The notes beneath the pieces are model-generated. The model worked only from the letters and a program-made list of their open reading frames with translations, was not told where the DNA came from and did not search any database. From positions 42,331,257 through 42,395,256 of the forward strand of contig NC_083607.1 of assembly GCF_029168945.1 (NCBI RefSeq): a stretch of 64,000 bases of DNA, read 5' to 3'. Shown here one piece after another: positions 1-11,800 of this stretch (positions are counted from its first letter, which is position 1; each line of letters starts with the position of its first letter). This stretch comes from Cannabis sativa. Taxonomy: Eukaryota; Streptophyta; Magnoliopsida; Rosales; Cannabaceae. The position numbers and the translations under genes are program-made.

Positions 1-1400
1 ACATGGGGATGTTGACAGGTTTAAGGCTCGCATTGTCGCCAAAGGTTTCAACCAAAGGCAAGGCATAGAATTCTCCCAAACCTATGCCCTGTTGCAAAGT
101 TCAACACACTTAAAATATTCTTGGCACTTACATCAATGTACAATCGGCATATCCACCAATTAGACAGTAATAATGCCTTTCTCCATGGGGACCTCCACAA
201 AGAGGTTTACATGAAAATACCCCCTAGATACAAGGGTCCACCAAACTCTGTTTACAAACTAAACTAGAACATATATGGCCTGAAATAGGCCTTCAAACAA
301 TGGTACTTTAAACTCGGTACCACTCTCATTCATTATGGTTTTCATCAATCCAAATCTGATAACTCATTGTTCATCAAACGAACACCAACATATTTCTTAG
401 CCATTCTTATTTACGTGGATGATATCATTATTGCCAGCAATAATGTTTCCAACATCACACAACTTAACAACTCACTTGACCAAAAATTTAAACTAAAAGA
501 CCTTGGAAAACTTCGTTTCTTTCTTAGCCTTGAAATTGGTCGAACTAAGGGAGTCATCTCTATCTCCCAACGACCTTTCACCATACAGTTACTCATTGAT
601 ATAGGATAAATAGGTGCCAAGCCAGCCTCCACACCTATGGAAATAAACTTGAAACTGAGTAAAGATAAAGGTGCAACACTCACAGACCCGACTGCATATT
701 GCAGCCTCATTAGCAAACTAATTTACCTAACCATCACAAGGCCCGATATCACTTACGCAGTCATCATCTTACCTAGTTTCTATCTTGTCCCCGGGTGCAT
801 CACCTTCAAGCCGCCCATAGTGTCTTACAATATCTCAAGAAGACTCCAGGCCAAGGCATTTTTTTCCTTCAAACAACGTCCCCAACATCACTGCCTTTGC
901 AGAAACAAGCCTGTCATCTAGTGATGTTCAGCTTTCCTTCTTTGCTGATGCTAATTGGGGTAGCATGAAGACACAAGAAAATTGATTTCAGGGTATTGCA
1001 CCTTCCTTGGTAAATCCCTCATTTCATTGAAATCAAAGAAACAAGTTGTATCTCGATCCTATGCTAAAGCTGAATACCGAGCTATGGTCAATGCTACATC
1101 TGAACTGACTTGGATCTTTGCCATTCTCAAAGATTTGGGTGTTCCTGTTTCCACACCACCTAAGATGTACTGTAAAAACACGGTTGCAATCCACATAAGT
1201 GAGAATCTTGTCTACCATTAATGCACAAAACATGTGGAAATCGATTGTCACTTCATTCGAGAAAAGGTCCAACAAGGCTCCTTACAATTGATGCATGTCT
1301 CCCCTCAGAAGAATTTAGCAGACATATTCATAAAGGCTCTTCTCCCTTCCCAATTCAATAATATTGTATCCATGATGGGTGTCATTAACATTTACACTCC
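1..1400 (+). pseudogene. copia pol remnant: reverse transcriptase and RNase H
   Basis: Bases 20-60 encode the copia RT entry motif ARIVAKGFNQRQGIEF. The catalytic box IYVDDIIIAS is intact at 412-423, followed by the LKDLGKLRFFLSLEI segment. RNase H begins around 926 and includes SKSLISLKSKKQVVSRSYAKAEYRA-type sequence at 1015-1085 and the copia tail near 1230-1330. The frame is broken at least near 610-637 and 921-982, so no working polyprotein is made. The catalytic YVDD is kept, unlike in the other copia copies of this window whose box can be read. Confidence 0.85.
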
Positions 1401-1413
1401 ATCTTGAGGGGGC

Positions 1414-1616
1414 TATTAGAGTTAGTTAATATAGTTTAGTCGGTAAGTTATTTGTTAGGTGTAAATGTCAGTTAGTTAAGTTAGTTAGTCTTTCATCCTA
1501 ACTAACTGAGTTTCTCTATGCCTATATAAACTCAGCTCATGTATTCCTGCAATATATTGAGTAATAAAATAATATTCAATTCCAATTGCTCTGTTTTTCT
1601 CTCATACTCACTAATA
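1414..1616 (+). repeat. 3' LTR of the copia remnant, with preceding purine tract
   Basis: A purine tract, CTTGAGGGGG at 1403-1412, directly precedes a 203-bp segment bounded by the inverted hexamers TATTAG and CTAATA. It contains a TATA box (CTATATAAA, about 1522-1530) and an AATAAA-like signal near 1563. The ends read TA...TA where TG...CA is expected, a symmetrical pair of transitions. Only this LTR is in the window, so the boundary rests on the purine tract and the inverted ends. Confidence 0.7.
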
Positions 1617-2046
1617 GTCATGAACCAAAAAATAATAAAATACACCCTAATGGTTGATTAACCTTGATCACATTTAAATTCATAAAATTTGCAAATAATA
1701 AAAAAATTACTAAACCACTAAAATCATCATCATCAATATCTTTAATGAATCCTTCTATTGCCTCAAATCCACCACATAAATTAAACTCATATGAATTAAT
1801 ATAATCAAAACTCCATAAAATTAATATCAATCCTTACCAAATAAGCCTTTTAACATGTGTGGATGAGTGATGAGCTGCACCATGGTTGACTCGTATGTAA
1901 ATGAGGGAGGAAATATAATGACAATAAAATAGAGAGGGAAAACGAATTGATAGAGACCGAGCCTCTAATTTTTGATCTATTCAAGCTCAAGGCCAAACAA
2001 TCGACTCCATGAGCAAAGAAAAATTTGATGCTCTGTTCAGACAAAC
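1617..2046. other. AT-rich non-coding stretch
   Basis: No gene, recognisable element or strong regulatory signal is seen between the copia LTR and the GA microsatellite. It may be intron or upstream sequence of ankyrin gene A. Confidence 0.5.
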
Positions 2047-2058
2047 GAGAGAGAGAGG

Positions 2059-2143
<85 letters not shown>
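2047..2143. repeat. (GA)n microsatellite, about 97 bp
   Basis: An almost pure GA dinucleotide run with a few interruptions in its first 25 bases. The Arg/Glu-alternating reading frame across it is a repeat artefact. Confidence 0.97.
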
Positions 2144-2145
<2 letters not shown>

Positions 2146-2725
2146 ACGTGCCGAGAGAATGAGAGAGCTACCGAGAGGAAGGATTGTAGTGGACGACGCA
2201 ACAGAGAGGGGAGGTGGATGACAAAATAAAGAGGGACTGTGGGCGGGTAAGGCTTTTTTGAAACAGGTAAGAAGGGGAAAACTTATGGTGCGCGGTTGTC
2301 TGCTAGGGTTTCAAAATGGGGGGGGGGGGAAGAGACGAAATGAAATCCTTTTTGTGAAAATTGAGGTTTTTACAAAACTTAAATCATTTTGCTCCAGTGG
2401 ATAACCATGGCAAATTGTTTAACCTTTATTTTCAATCGAAGCAAAAATAATTAGCATCACTTTTCCACCTAAGAAAAATGTAAAAGATCATTTTTAGAAA
2501 ATTTCCTTTTTTTCTCGGTTTTTCTTTTACCATCGGAGTATCAGCTGACGCTAATTAGTATCTTTTAGCTTTAGTTATACTCTGAAGCATAAAATCTCCA
2601 CTTATTTTTTTTGTCTCGATCAATCATTTTAGTGAGACACGTTGACCGATGCAAATTGAGTCTTTTGTAGTAGTGATAATTCATGTAAAAAAGTAAAACA
2701 ATCTTAAGTTAGTATAATTTTTCAG
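2144..2725. other. Non-coding sequence ending at a splice acceptor
   Basis: No coding potential is visible. A G9 run lies near 2320. The segment ends in a pyrimidine-rich stretch and AG at 2724-2725, used as the acceptor of the first visible ankyrin exon, so most of it is probably intron. Confidence 0.55.
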
Positions 2726-2872
2726 GCTTGGCACTTGAAATTCTTCAAGATGAGACATGGCTAGCTAGTGCTCGAGATAAGGATAATAAGACTGCTTTGC
2801 ATCTCCTTGCTTTATCTCCCTCTGCTTTTGACAACCGGAGTCCTATTGGGTGGAACAAACTCGTGAAATCAT
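2726..2872 (+). CDS. Gene A exon: ankyrin repeat
   Basis: The exon encodes [19 protein letters not shown] followed by the ankyrin signature [12 protein letters not shown]. It enters in phase 1 and leaves in phase 1. The homologous exon of gene B (61000-61149) has the same phases and aligns along its length (LALKMFEDDRALAMACDMH, NNTALHILARKP), which supports both models. Confidence 0.82.
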
Positions 2873-5800
2873 GTAAATAATTTTTTAATTGTATTTTCTT
2901 ATTGTCTCACTAGTTATAACTGTCACAACCAAAGAGAATATATAACATGTAAAATAGCTACATAACATTAAGATGTATTTTCTTGAAATTTTTATTAGGT
3001 TTTAACATTGGATTTGAAAGAAACGTGAAGCAATCTAAAGCCCTCGAGCTAGTTAAATGTTTGTGGGAACATGTTTTAGATCTTGGGGATGTGGAAGCTA
3101 TGAATCTTATCATTTATCCATCAGAGTTACTGTTTGATGCTACAAAATTCGGAAATTTTGAATTTCTAGCAGCACTTATCAGTTCTTATCCAGATTTGAT
3201 ATGGGAAACTGATAAACAAAATAGAAGTATAATTCATATTGCCGTGTTATATCGTCATGCAAATATCTACAATCTAATTCATGAGATTGGTTCAATTAAA
3301 GACCTTCTTGCTACTTATGAAGATACAGATGAGAATAATATATTGCATTTGGCTGCGAAATTACCCCCTCCAGAACGACTAAACATTGTATCAGGGCCAG
3401 CTCTACAAATGCAACAACAATTATTGTGGTTTGAGGTACGTACAAATATCTTGTTTATTTTAATTATGTGTGTTAATATATTTATCTGATTTTGAGTAAT
3501 AAATTATTTGAGGTACAAAATTTATCAATTACTTTTTTTGTCAAAACTAATTAGCTATTAGTGTGGGACAAGCGTAACAACTTAATTTTCTAGTTTGAAA
3601 GAATCCTATATGAACATATAACCTAAAAATATATCACAATTCATTTGTAATAGCCTAAAAATATTTATCTAACTAATTGAGGGTTATGAAATTAATAACC
3701 ACATGTTATTACGAAAACCTCAAAGAAATTTATTAAACTAATAAAATTTTGTGATCCAATAGGGATACACCTCCCAAAAGGTAAGAAATCCATTACAATG
3801 CTTAGCCACTTTCCACTTAGCCATAACTTGAGCTTCTTTATTGGCTCTACGAGGGATAAAACAAACCTGAAAATCAGTGGCATCAAGGGCTAAGCATCAA
3901 AGTGAAGGAAGAATCAGTTGACTTGTTAAGAGCTTTTTAGGTATGAATCGAACATGAAATTATCTTACAATCTATAAGTAGTTTAAAATCTCTAAGATTT
4001 AAGGCTTAATTAAGATACCTGACTCCCATTGATCACAGCCTGCAATTCCCCTGCCAAAGAATTAGGAACTTTGCTCTTCTTTGCAAACAAGCTTATGATC
4101 TGGTCCTCTTCATATATCTTTGAAAGAAACTCCAATGCATCAACCTTACTAAAATCCATAGAGACAATAACATTCATCTCCCCTAGTTGAGGTAAACTCT
4201 AGAGCTAAAAAATGTTAGAAGATAAATTGAAATGATTTTATACAAGAGTTACCAATACATTTGATTACAATCAAGTACCAAGATCTAAGTCCCCTTAGAT
4301 CTAATAAGATAAGATCCCCTTGATTCCATCAAGTTGAACTCCCTCCAGTAGATCAGTTTAAACTCCCTTCAGACATTGCAGATCAACATTCCTTCTTCAA
4401 TCCTTGAAAATCCAGTGAACTACAATCGACAATACAACCAATAAAGAAGAAACATAGAAAAGTATTTTGCCATAGCAGAGCAATAATCACTAGAAGATTC
4501 TATCAATGATGGTGAGTTAGTTTTAAAAAGCTAGATTAACTTATTTAACTAACACTTCGATAACAGTGACTTAACTAACCAAAGCACCAGTTCAATCTAG
4601 CTGGCAATGAGCTGAACCAAAAAATAAAACAAACTAAAAGTTGACCTGACAAAAGATAAATGAGCCAGACTAAACAAATGCATATAAAAAGACTTAGATG
4701 ATCAACTCAAATAGCCAGGAAAGAAATAATTCAGAACACAACTAATAAAATATCAAGAAACATTATTTTCCATACAAAAACATGGCACTTGCAATCTCCT
4801 CCTTGGAAAATTATGATCAACGACCAAGCAATATAGACAAAAACACACAAAAGAAGAACTAAGCACAAACAACCCAAACGATATTATCAAATCAACTTAC
4901 CCATTGATATTGTCAAGTTCAACAGACAGAATAACAAAAAAAAACCTAAACCCAAAATATGAACATTGTTTAGCATAACTGTACAAAAATGTAACACATT
5001 ATCTCCCCCTCAGTGATCATAATCATTCACTGCTGGAATAGGCTACAAGAGAAGCCAGAGGAACATGCACTAAATTATCAACAACATCAATACCATAGGG
5101 GAGGAAATCAGTTGAAGGCTCCCCCTGACACCAACAGTTGTTGAAACTCCTTGACCATCAACCAAAACCGACTTTCCCTACACCCAAGCAAGAACTTGTT
5201 CCCCCTGGACAATAGCACAAGTATTTGGGCTTTGATCAATAGGCACGGATGAAGGCTCAATAACAAAAGTAGGGACAGAAGGTCCATGAACCACAACATG
5301 AGATGGAATATAAGTCAGATCAAATGTGGATAACACGGTGAATGCTCAGAGAAGGCATCGTCACCATCTGAAGAACTCAAAAAATCACCACCAGTGGGAA
5401 CAAAAGGACCAACCTTAGAAAACTTTAAAACCACAATCATAGAAGACAAAACATCAACGACAACTTTCTCAAAATGACACTGACATTGTTGATCTCGTGC
5501 ATAAGAGTCAGCTAAGTTATGCACCAAGGAGAATAGCTGACCTTGCGAAGTAGAAGGACTGAACCCTTTAAGAGTCACTGAAGGAATAGTGGAGGTTGAT
5601 GGAACATCAGTGGTTAAGGCCTCACCAATGGCAGGATTATTCCTAACAAATAAAGGCAAAGGCTTGCCAAAAACAGGAGAGAAGGACTTGCCAAGTTTAG
5701 GGACTGGTAGAATCTTGCCTTAATAAAACACAGTAAGAAACCCCCTTTGCACAACTTGATTAATCAAATAGGGATAAGGAAGTGTGTGTTTCACCTGTTT

Positions 5801-8800
5801 GGCAGTAGCAGAGTTCACAATCCGATCATACATAAGGGATGGAAGATCAATACTGACACCACTTCCAAATGCAAACAGAAAATTGCCAGTGTTATAATTG
5901 ATGGTAGAAATGTGTGAGTCAGCCCACCAATTGGATAATGCAATCTTATGAAGGACTTTATAAAACTCAGTAAGCACGGTGACATGTAACTCCTTTCCAT
6001 TCTAGATAAACTTAGAGTTGCTAGTGATCTCAGACCCTATTTCTTTAAAAGTAGGCTTAAAATCCTCATTAAAAAAAGGGTTTGCAATGGTTTTGATTTT
6101 CAAGACATAGCTAATGGTTGAAGAGGCAAACCAAAATCGATTGCCTTAGATATAAGCTAAGTATTGGAACTTTCTTTTCTTGTTCAAAATGCTACCATCA
6201 AGATTATCATAAAATTACCTTACTAAATTTTCATTTGGCTACTGAAGATAAGTGACAGTCAACACCCACCCTCTCTTTTCAATCAGCTCTCTAATTTTTG
6301 AAAAGTACTTAAGTTTGACTTAATATTCAGGCCAAAAAGGGTGAAAATACACATTATCCTGAAACCTAAGCAACTTATCATTCAAATAAAATGATGCACC
6401 CATTGGTTTGGCTCCGTCATATTAGGGTTTGAGAATGACCTAGGATGAGGAGATTTGGTTTTATTAGGGGCAAGAATGCTAGGAGAAGTAGATGGAACTA
6501 TTTTTCGTTTAGTTGAGGACTTAGGGCCATGAGGATTGGATGGTAACGACTCGAGAGGTTCCATTGATGATTCAGCAAGTGAGATGGTTGTGGAATGTGG
6601 TTGAACAAAAGGAGTAGACATAGAACGAGTAAATCTCCTAGGCAAACTAGAAAAGGCTAAGGACATACCTAGGTCCGGTGTGGAATGAGTCAAGTCAGAC
6701 ACAACATGTGAGGAACAAGGGCTCACGACTTTGGACAATTGTGATGGTCCACCACCAGAAAAGGAAGTCCTTTTGACCTTGCGACACACTTTCTTCCCCA
6801 TAACAGAATCTTTAAGTACAATACACAAAAGAGAACAAACAAGGAAGATGAACAGTACCATGGAGTGGTTCAGAATTTTACTTAACGAGGAAGGAAAACG
6901 TAAATGTGAAATGAAAATCAAAATGGTAAATGAGATATTTATTAACCTCAAGTAGATAAAAAATGACTGAAATACCCTTCAACCCATTAATGATAACCCA
7001 AGCCCATTAACACCAATCAAAAACCAAGAAAAAATCATCACTAAAAGAACAACATATGAACACACGGTAAAAAAAACATTGGAATTAAATTTGTATTACC
7101 TATAGTGAAAATTAACACAAAGTGATCAACTTGAAAACATTGAAAGATACAAAGTGCATCAGATACGAGACACTAATGCTCAGCTTAATCCAAATAAAGA
7201 CACAGACACCAAACATAACAAATTTCATATCAGCAAGAGAAATTAGTCAACTGTGGTTGGACTAACATGATGTCAAGATCACATATAAACTCAGAACAAG
7301 AATTCAACTAGAGATGCAAATAGTAATGTCGACATAAGTGTGTGATGTGTCCTCATGTGAGCCATCAAAAAATTAATCTAGACAGCTCACTCATCATTTG
7401 CCTAATTAAATGATATTGCATGTTAATGTGCTTGGTACGAGAGTGTTGTACTAGATTTTTTGAAATGTTAATAGCACTTGTGCAATCACACAAAAAAAAA
7501 AAAAAAAGAACTAAAGAATCTTGTCGAAAACCATAATCAGTTACCATTTTCTTTAGCAAAATGAGTTGAGTACAATAAATCCCAACTACAATAGACTCAA
7601 CTTCGGTTGTGGAAAGTGAGATGAATATTTGTTTCTTACTCAACCACGAGAGAAGATTATTCCTAAGATAAAAACACCCTCCAATGGTACTTTTATGGTG
7701 ATTCAAACTTCTAGCCCAATCAGATTCACTAAAACCAACAATAGACATGTTTGTATCTCTCGACTATCATAAGCCAAACTTAGAAGTACTAGACATGTAC
7801 TTGAATAAATGTTTACATTAGAAAAATGGGATTGTTTGGGATTGGCTTGGCACTGACCACATAATCTGATACTAAAAAAAATATCAGGGCGACTGACGTT
7901 AGGTAAAGAAGATTCCCTATCATGTCTCTATAAGAGATTGGATCGACAGACTCACCAGACTCATGTTTACTCAACTTAGTTGTGCTGCTTAAAGGGGTAG
8001 GAGCATGTTTAGTGTGATCTAAGCCAAACTTCTCAAGCATCTTTTTGATATATTTGGACTTAGAAATGAAAATGCCCTGGTCAATTTGTTTGACTTGCAA
8101 TCCTAGAAAGAAACTAAGATCTCCTATAAGACTCATTTCAAATTCAAATGTCATGAGATCAACAAATTTGGCAGCCTTCTTATCACATGTAGACCCAAAA
8201 ATAATATCATTGACGTAGATATGAGCAATAGAAATTCCTTGTTCCAAATGCTTGATAAATAGAGTATTATTAGTAGTGCCTCTCACAAAATCATGAGAAA
8301 TGAGGAAAGAATTCAACTTGTCATACCATGCTCTCAGAGCTTATTTGAGACCATACAAGGCCTTCTTAAGTTTGTAAATATGATAAGGATACTTGGGATC
8401 GTCAAAACCTTGGGGTTTATTCACATACACTTCTTCTTGAAGAAAGCCATTAAGAAAAGCACTTTACACATCCATTGGTGCAACTTAAACTTCAAGAAAC
8501 AAGCCATGATAAGTAATAATCAGATTAATTCAATCCGAGAAATTGATGCAAATGTTTCCTCAAAATCCACTCCGTCAACTTTATTATATCCCCAAGCCAC
8601 AAGCCAAGCCTTGTTCCTTATAGCAGTTCCAAACTCATTTGATTTTTTCTTGAAAATTGACTTTGTCCCAATGATATTGACTACATTTGGTTTAGTAACC
8701 AAGATCCAAACTTTGTTCCTCTTTAACTGACCCATCTCATCTTGCATAACATTATTGTAGAATTCATCTTGAAGAGCCTCAGTGACATTTTGAGGTTCCA

Positions 8801-11800
8801 CTAAAGAGACATAACATGCAAATGCTATGACAATTAGGACATTTCAACAAGTCACCATTAATGCAGTAGTATCCCCAATCACTATTGTAGGTGCATGAGC
8901 TTTATGTATCTAGGATGGAGGGCCTTTCTTATACAGTCGAGCATGATAAGAACTATCAGGATGCCTACTGGACACTTGATAGTCCGAAGAAATCTCACAA
9001 GTGTCTGTAGTAACTAGAACATCTGTAGAAGCACTTGTAGTATTCTTAGATGACACTGGCACATCTTCAAATGAAAGAGGCCTTGATGATCCAGAAACTT
9101 CTTGAAAGTTAGACATTGAATGCATCATTGGTATTTGTGGACCAAGAGGATCTTCATAGCATTAGCAGAGTCTAAGACTTCTAGATCATCAACTTTCACA
9201 TTCATTAACTCCATCGTCGTGGAAGTTCTTTTATAATACACTTAGCATGAACGACTATTTGTCGAAAATCCGAGAAAAACTCCTTCATCACTTGTAATAC
9301 CGAATTTTCTGAGATGATCTCGATCAATCAAAGTATAGCAATCACAACCAAAATTGTGCAAATGACTCAAATTATGAGTCTTTCCTTTCCACAACTCATA
9401 TGCACTTTAAGTAGTGCCCGTCCTCAAATGAAGACGATTACAAATGTAACATGTTGTATTAACTATATCAGCCAAAAAATGTACAACAACATCCTTTGCA
9501 CAAAGCATAACTCTTGCCATCTCCTGAGGAGTCCTGCTTTTTCGTTCCATAACCCCATTGTTTTGAGCGATTTTAAGAGCTAAAAAATCATGACTAATCC
9601 CCATTTTATCACAAAACCAAGCAAAAATTACATTTTCAAATTCGTTCCCGTGATCACTTCTGAAACGATATACTTTGGCAATTGTAACGTCTTTCTCAGT
9701 TTGTAATTTCAACTAAGAAGGCAGCAAAAGTATCCAACTTTTCTTTCAGAAAGTTCACCCTAGTGAATCTTGAGAAGTTATCAACACATACCATGACATA
9801 TTATTTTCTAGAAATACTAGCTATTTGCATAAAACCCATTAGATCAATATGCAGTAGTTCCAGAACCCTCAAAGTAAGAAGGGCATTGGTAGGAGGATGA
9901 GAAGATTTTATTTGTTTCCCTTGTTTAAATGGTACACATAATCAATGTCTTTCCAATTTAAGTTCAAGAACTCCACGAACTGATTTAAGAGTCACAATCT
10001 TTTTTAGATCTCTATAATTTAGGTGACCGAGTCTATAATGCCATAGGTTAGGTCTGTTTAGAAAAACTCTATGACATTTTATTTTGTTGCTTAGGACATA
10101 ATAATGACCAACAACTATGTTACCTGTAAGGACTGACTTCCCATTATATGAGACTAAACACTAGAATTTAGTAAATCTAACATCGTAGTTAGCATAACAT
10201 AGTTGATTGATGCTAATCAAATTTGCTTTCAGCCCTTTTACAAATAAAACTCCAGTCAAAGGAAATGCATCTAAGAGATTCAAATCTCCTTGCCCCATAA
10301 TTTTCCCTTTATTCCCATCACCAAAAAACACAAATACTTCTTTTAAATCATGAAAGTTATGCAAAGATTCACAAGAACCAGTCATATGTCACGAGCAACC
10401 ACTATAAAAATATCAATAGTTCTTTTTCATGAAAGATAATGAAGTATGAGCAATAAGAGAATGATTGAAACCTTTCGGTTTCCATTTCGTAGTTGTACAT
10501 GTTGTGGAGCTAGAGGAAACTTGCTTTGAGCAGTTTGATTATTGATGATATTAGTCTAATAGGTTTTGAGTTTGTAATATCTAGGTTTGATGTGACCTAT
10601 TTTCTTAAAAAAATGACATGTAGGAACAAATCGTTCTGTCTATCTAAAACATTATTTCTCACCATTAGATTTTCTTCTATCCATGTCGATGTTAGATTCA
10701 ACTAAGTTCTTATTTGACTCTTGTTTCTTGATTTCTACAGCACCATACATAAACTTTATATTGCCACTAGAATATGGAGTAGTATTTTCATAAATTGACA
10801 GGTCTTGACCCTATTTTTACAACAATTTATAGCTAATTGAAGTTCTATCACCCCAAAGGTTTCTGGCTCTAAAGAACCTGATTTAATGCGATAGTCCCTG
10901 GAGGTAGGAGGGAGAGAGAGAGATTGTTTGGCCCGTACAAGTTTTGCAATTAACTTGTATATTTCACTATCTTTGGAGCATAATTTTGAAGTCATTTGCT
11001 TGAGTTTATCCTCAAGTACATATTTACTCTCATCAAGCACCTTTTTCAGATCCTAAAGCTCTTTAACTCTCTTAGCCTTATAAGTCCATTGTGTAAACAT
11101 CTCTTCATAGGCTTTATTCTTTTCTTTAACAACAAATTCAGAATCAGAAGAAGTCACATCTTAATCAGATCCTTCTGTCATAGTTTCTTGAGCCATGAAA
11201 GCTATCACTAATTATTCTTCTTTGGCGTCATCGCTAACTACTTCCTCTTCACCATCACTCCAAGTAACAATAAGTTTCTTTTTTTTCTTTAGAGTGTTTG
11301 CACATTCTATTTGAATATGGTCAAAACCTGCACATTCATGACATTGAATTCCTTTGCTCTTTTTCTCATATTGTTGAGGATGCTTGTTGGGATTAGAGAA
11401 ATTTTTGCTTGTAGAATTCTCTCTGTTCCCAAAATTGTTTTTCTTGAAGTTCTTCTTGTGAAATCAAGCATAATTCTTGGCCAGAAGAACAAGATTTTCA
11501 TTGTAAAGGATTGAAATAAGTCAACCTCCTTATAATCTTCTTCCGTGTGAACAATCCTTTACAAATGAAAATCCATATAGCCTCTTTGATGGGGCCCCCC
11601 TTAAGTTGGTATTAAAGCCAACAGTTATAACTAACAACAACTTTCTTCATATTCATCTGATGAGTGAATAGATGGACCTACTGACTTTAACAGATTAAGT
11701 GAGTTTAACCCCAACTATTCTACCTGATTAGACTCACTTAATCAATAATCCAAATGAAATGAGTGAGGCCATCAAATGTCCTCAATGCGCAACAAGTTTA

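Larger units (their letters stand above)
1..1616 (+). mobile_element. Ty1/copia retrotransposon, 3' portion (5' end outside window)
   Basis: The order along the + strand is reverse transcriptase, RNase H, purine tract, LTR, which is the 3' end of a Ty1/copia element. The 5' LTR, gag, protease and integrase would lie before base 1. The coding part has several frameshifts and stops, so the copy is dead. It lies upstream of the first visible exon of ankyrin gene A and may sit inside an intron of that gene. Confidence 0.85.

Noticed and set aside
2009..2221. 70-codon frame of alternating Arg/Glu
   Set aside because: It is the translation of a GA microsatellite and has no conserved flanks.
8293..8730. 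145-codon + strand frame
   Set aside because: It is the antisense shadow of Sirevirus reverse transcriptase, which is clearly readable on the minus strand.
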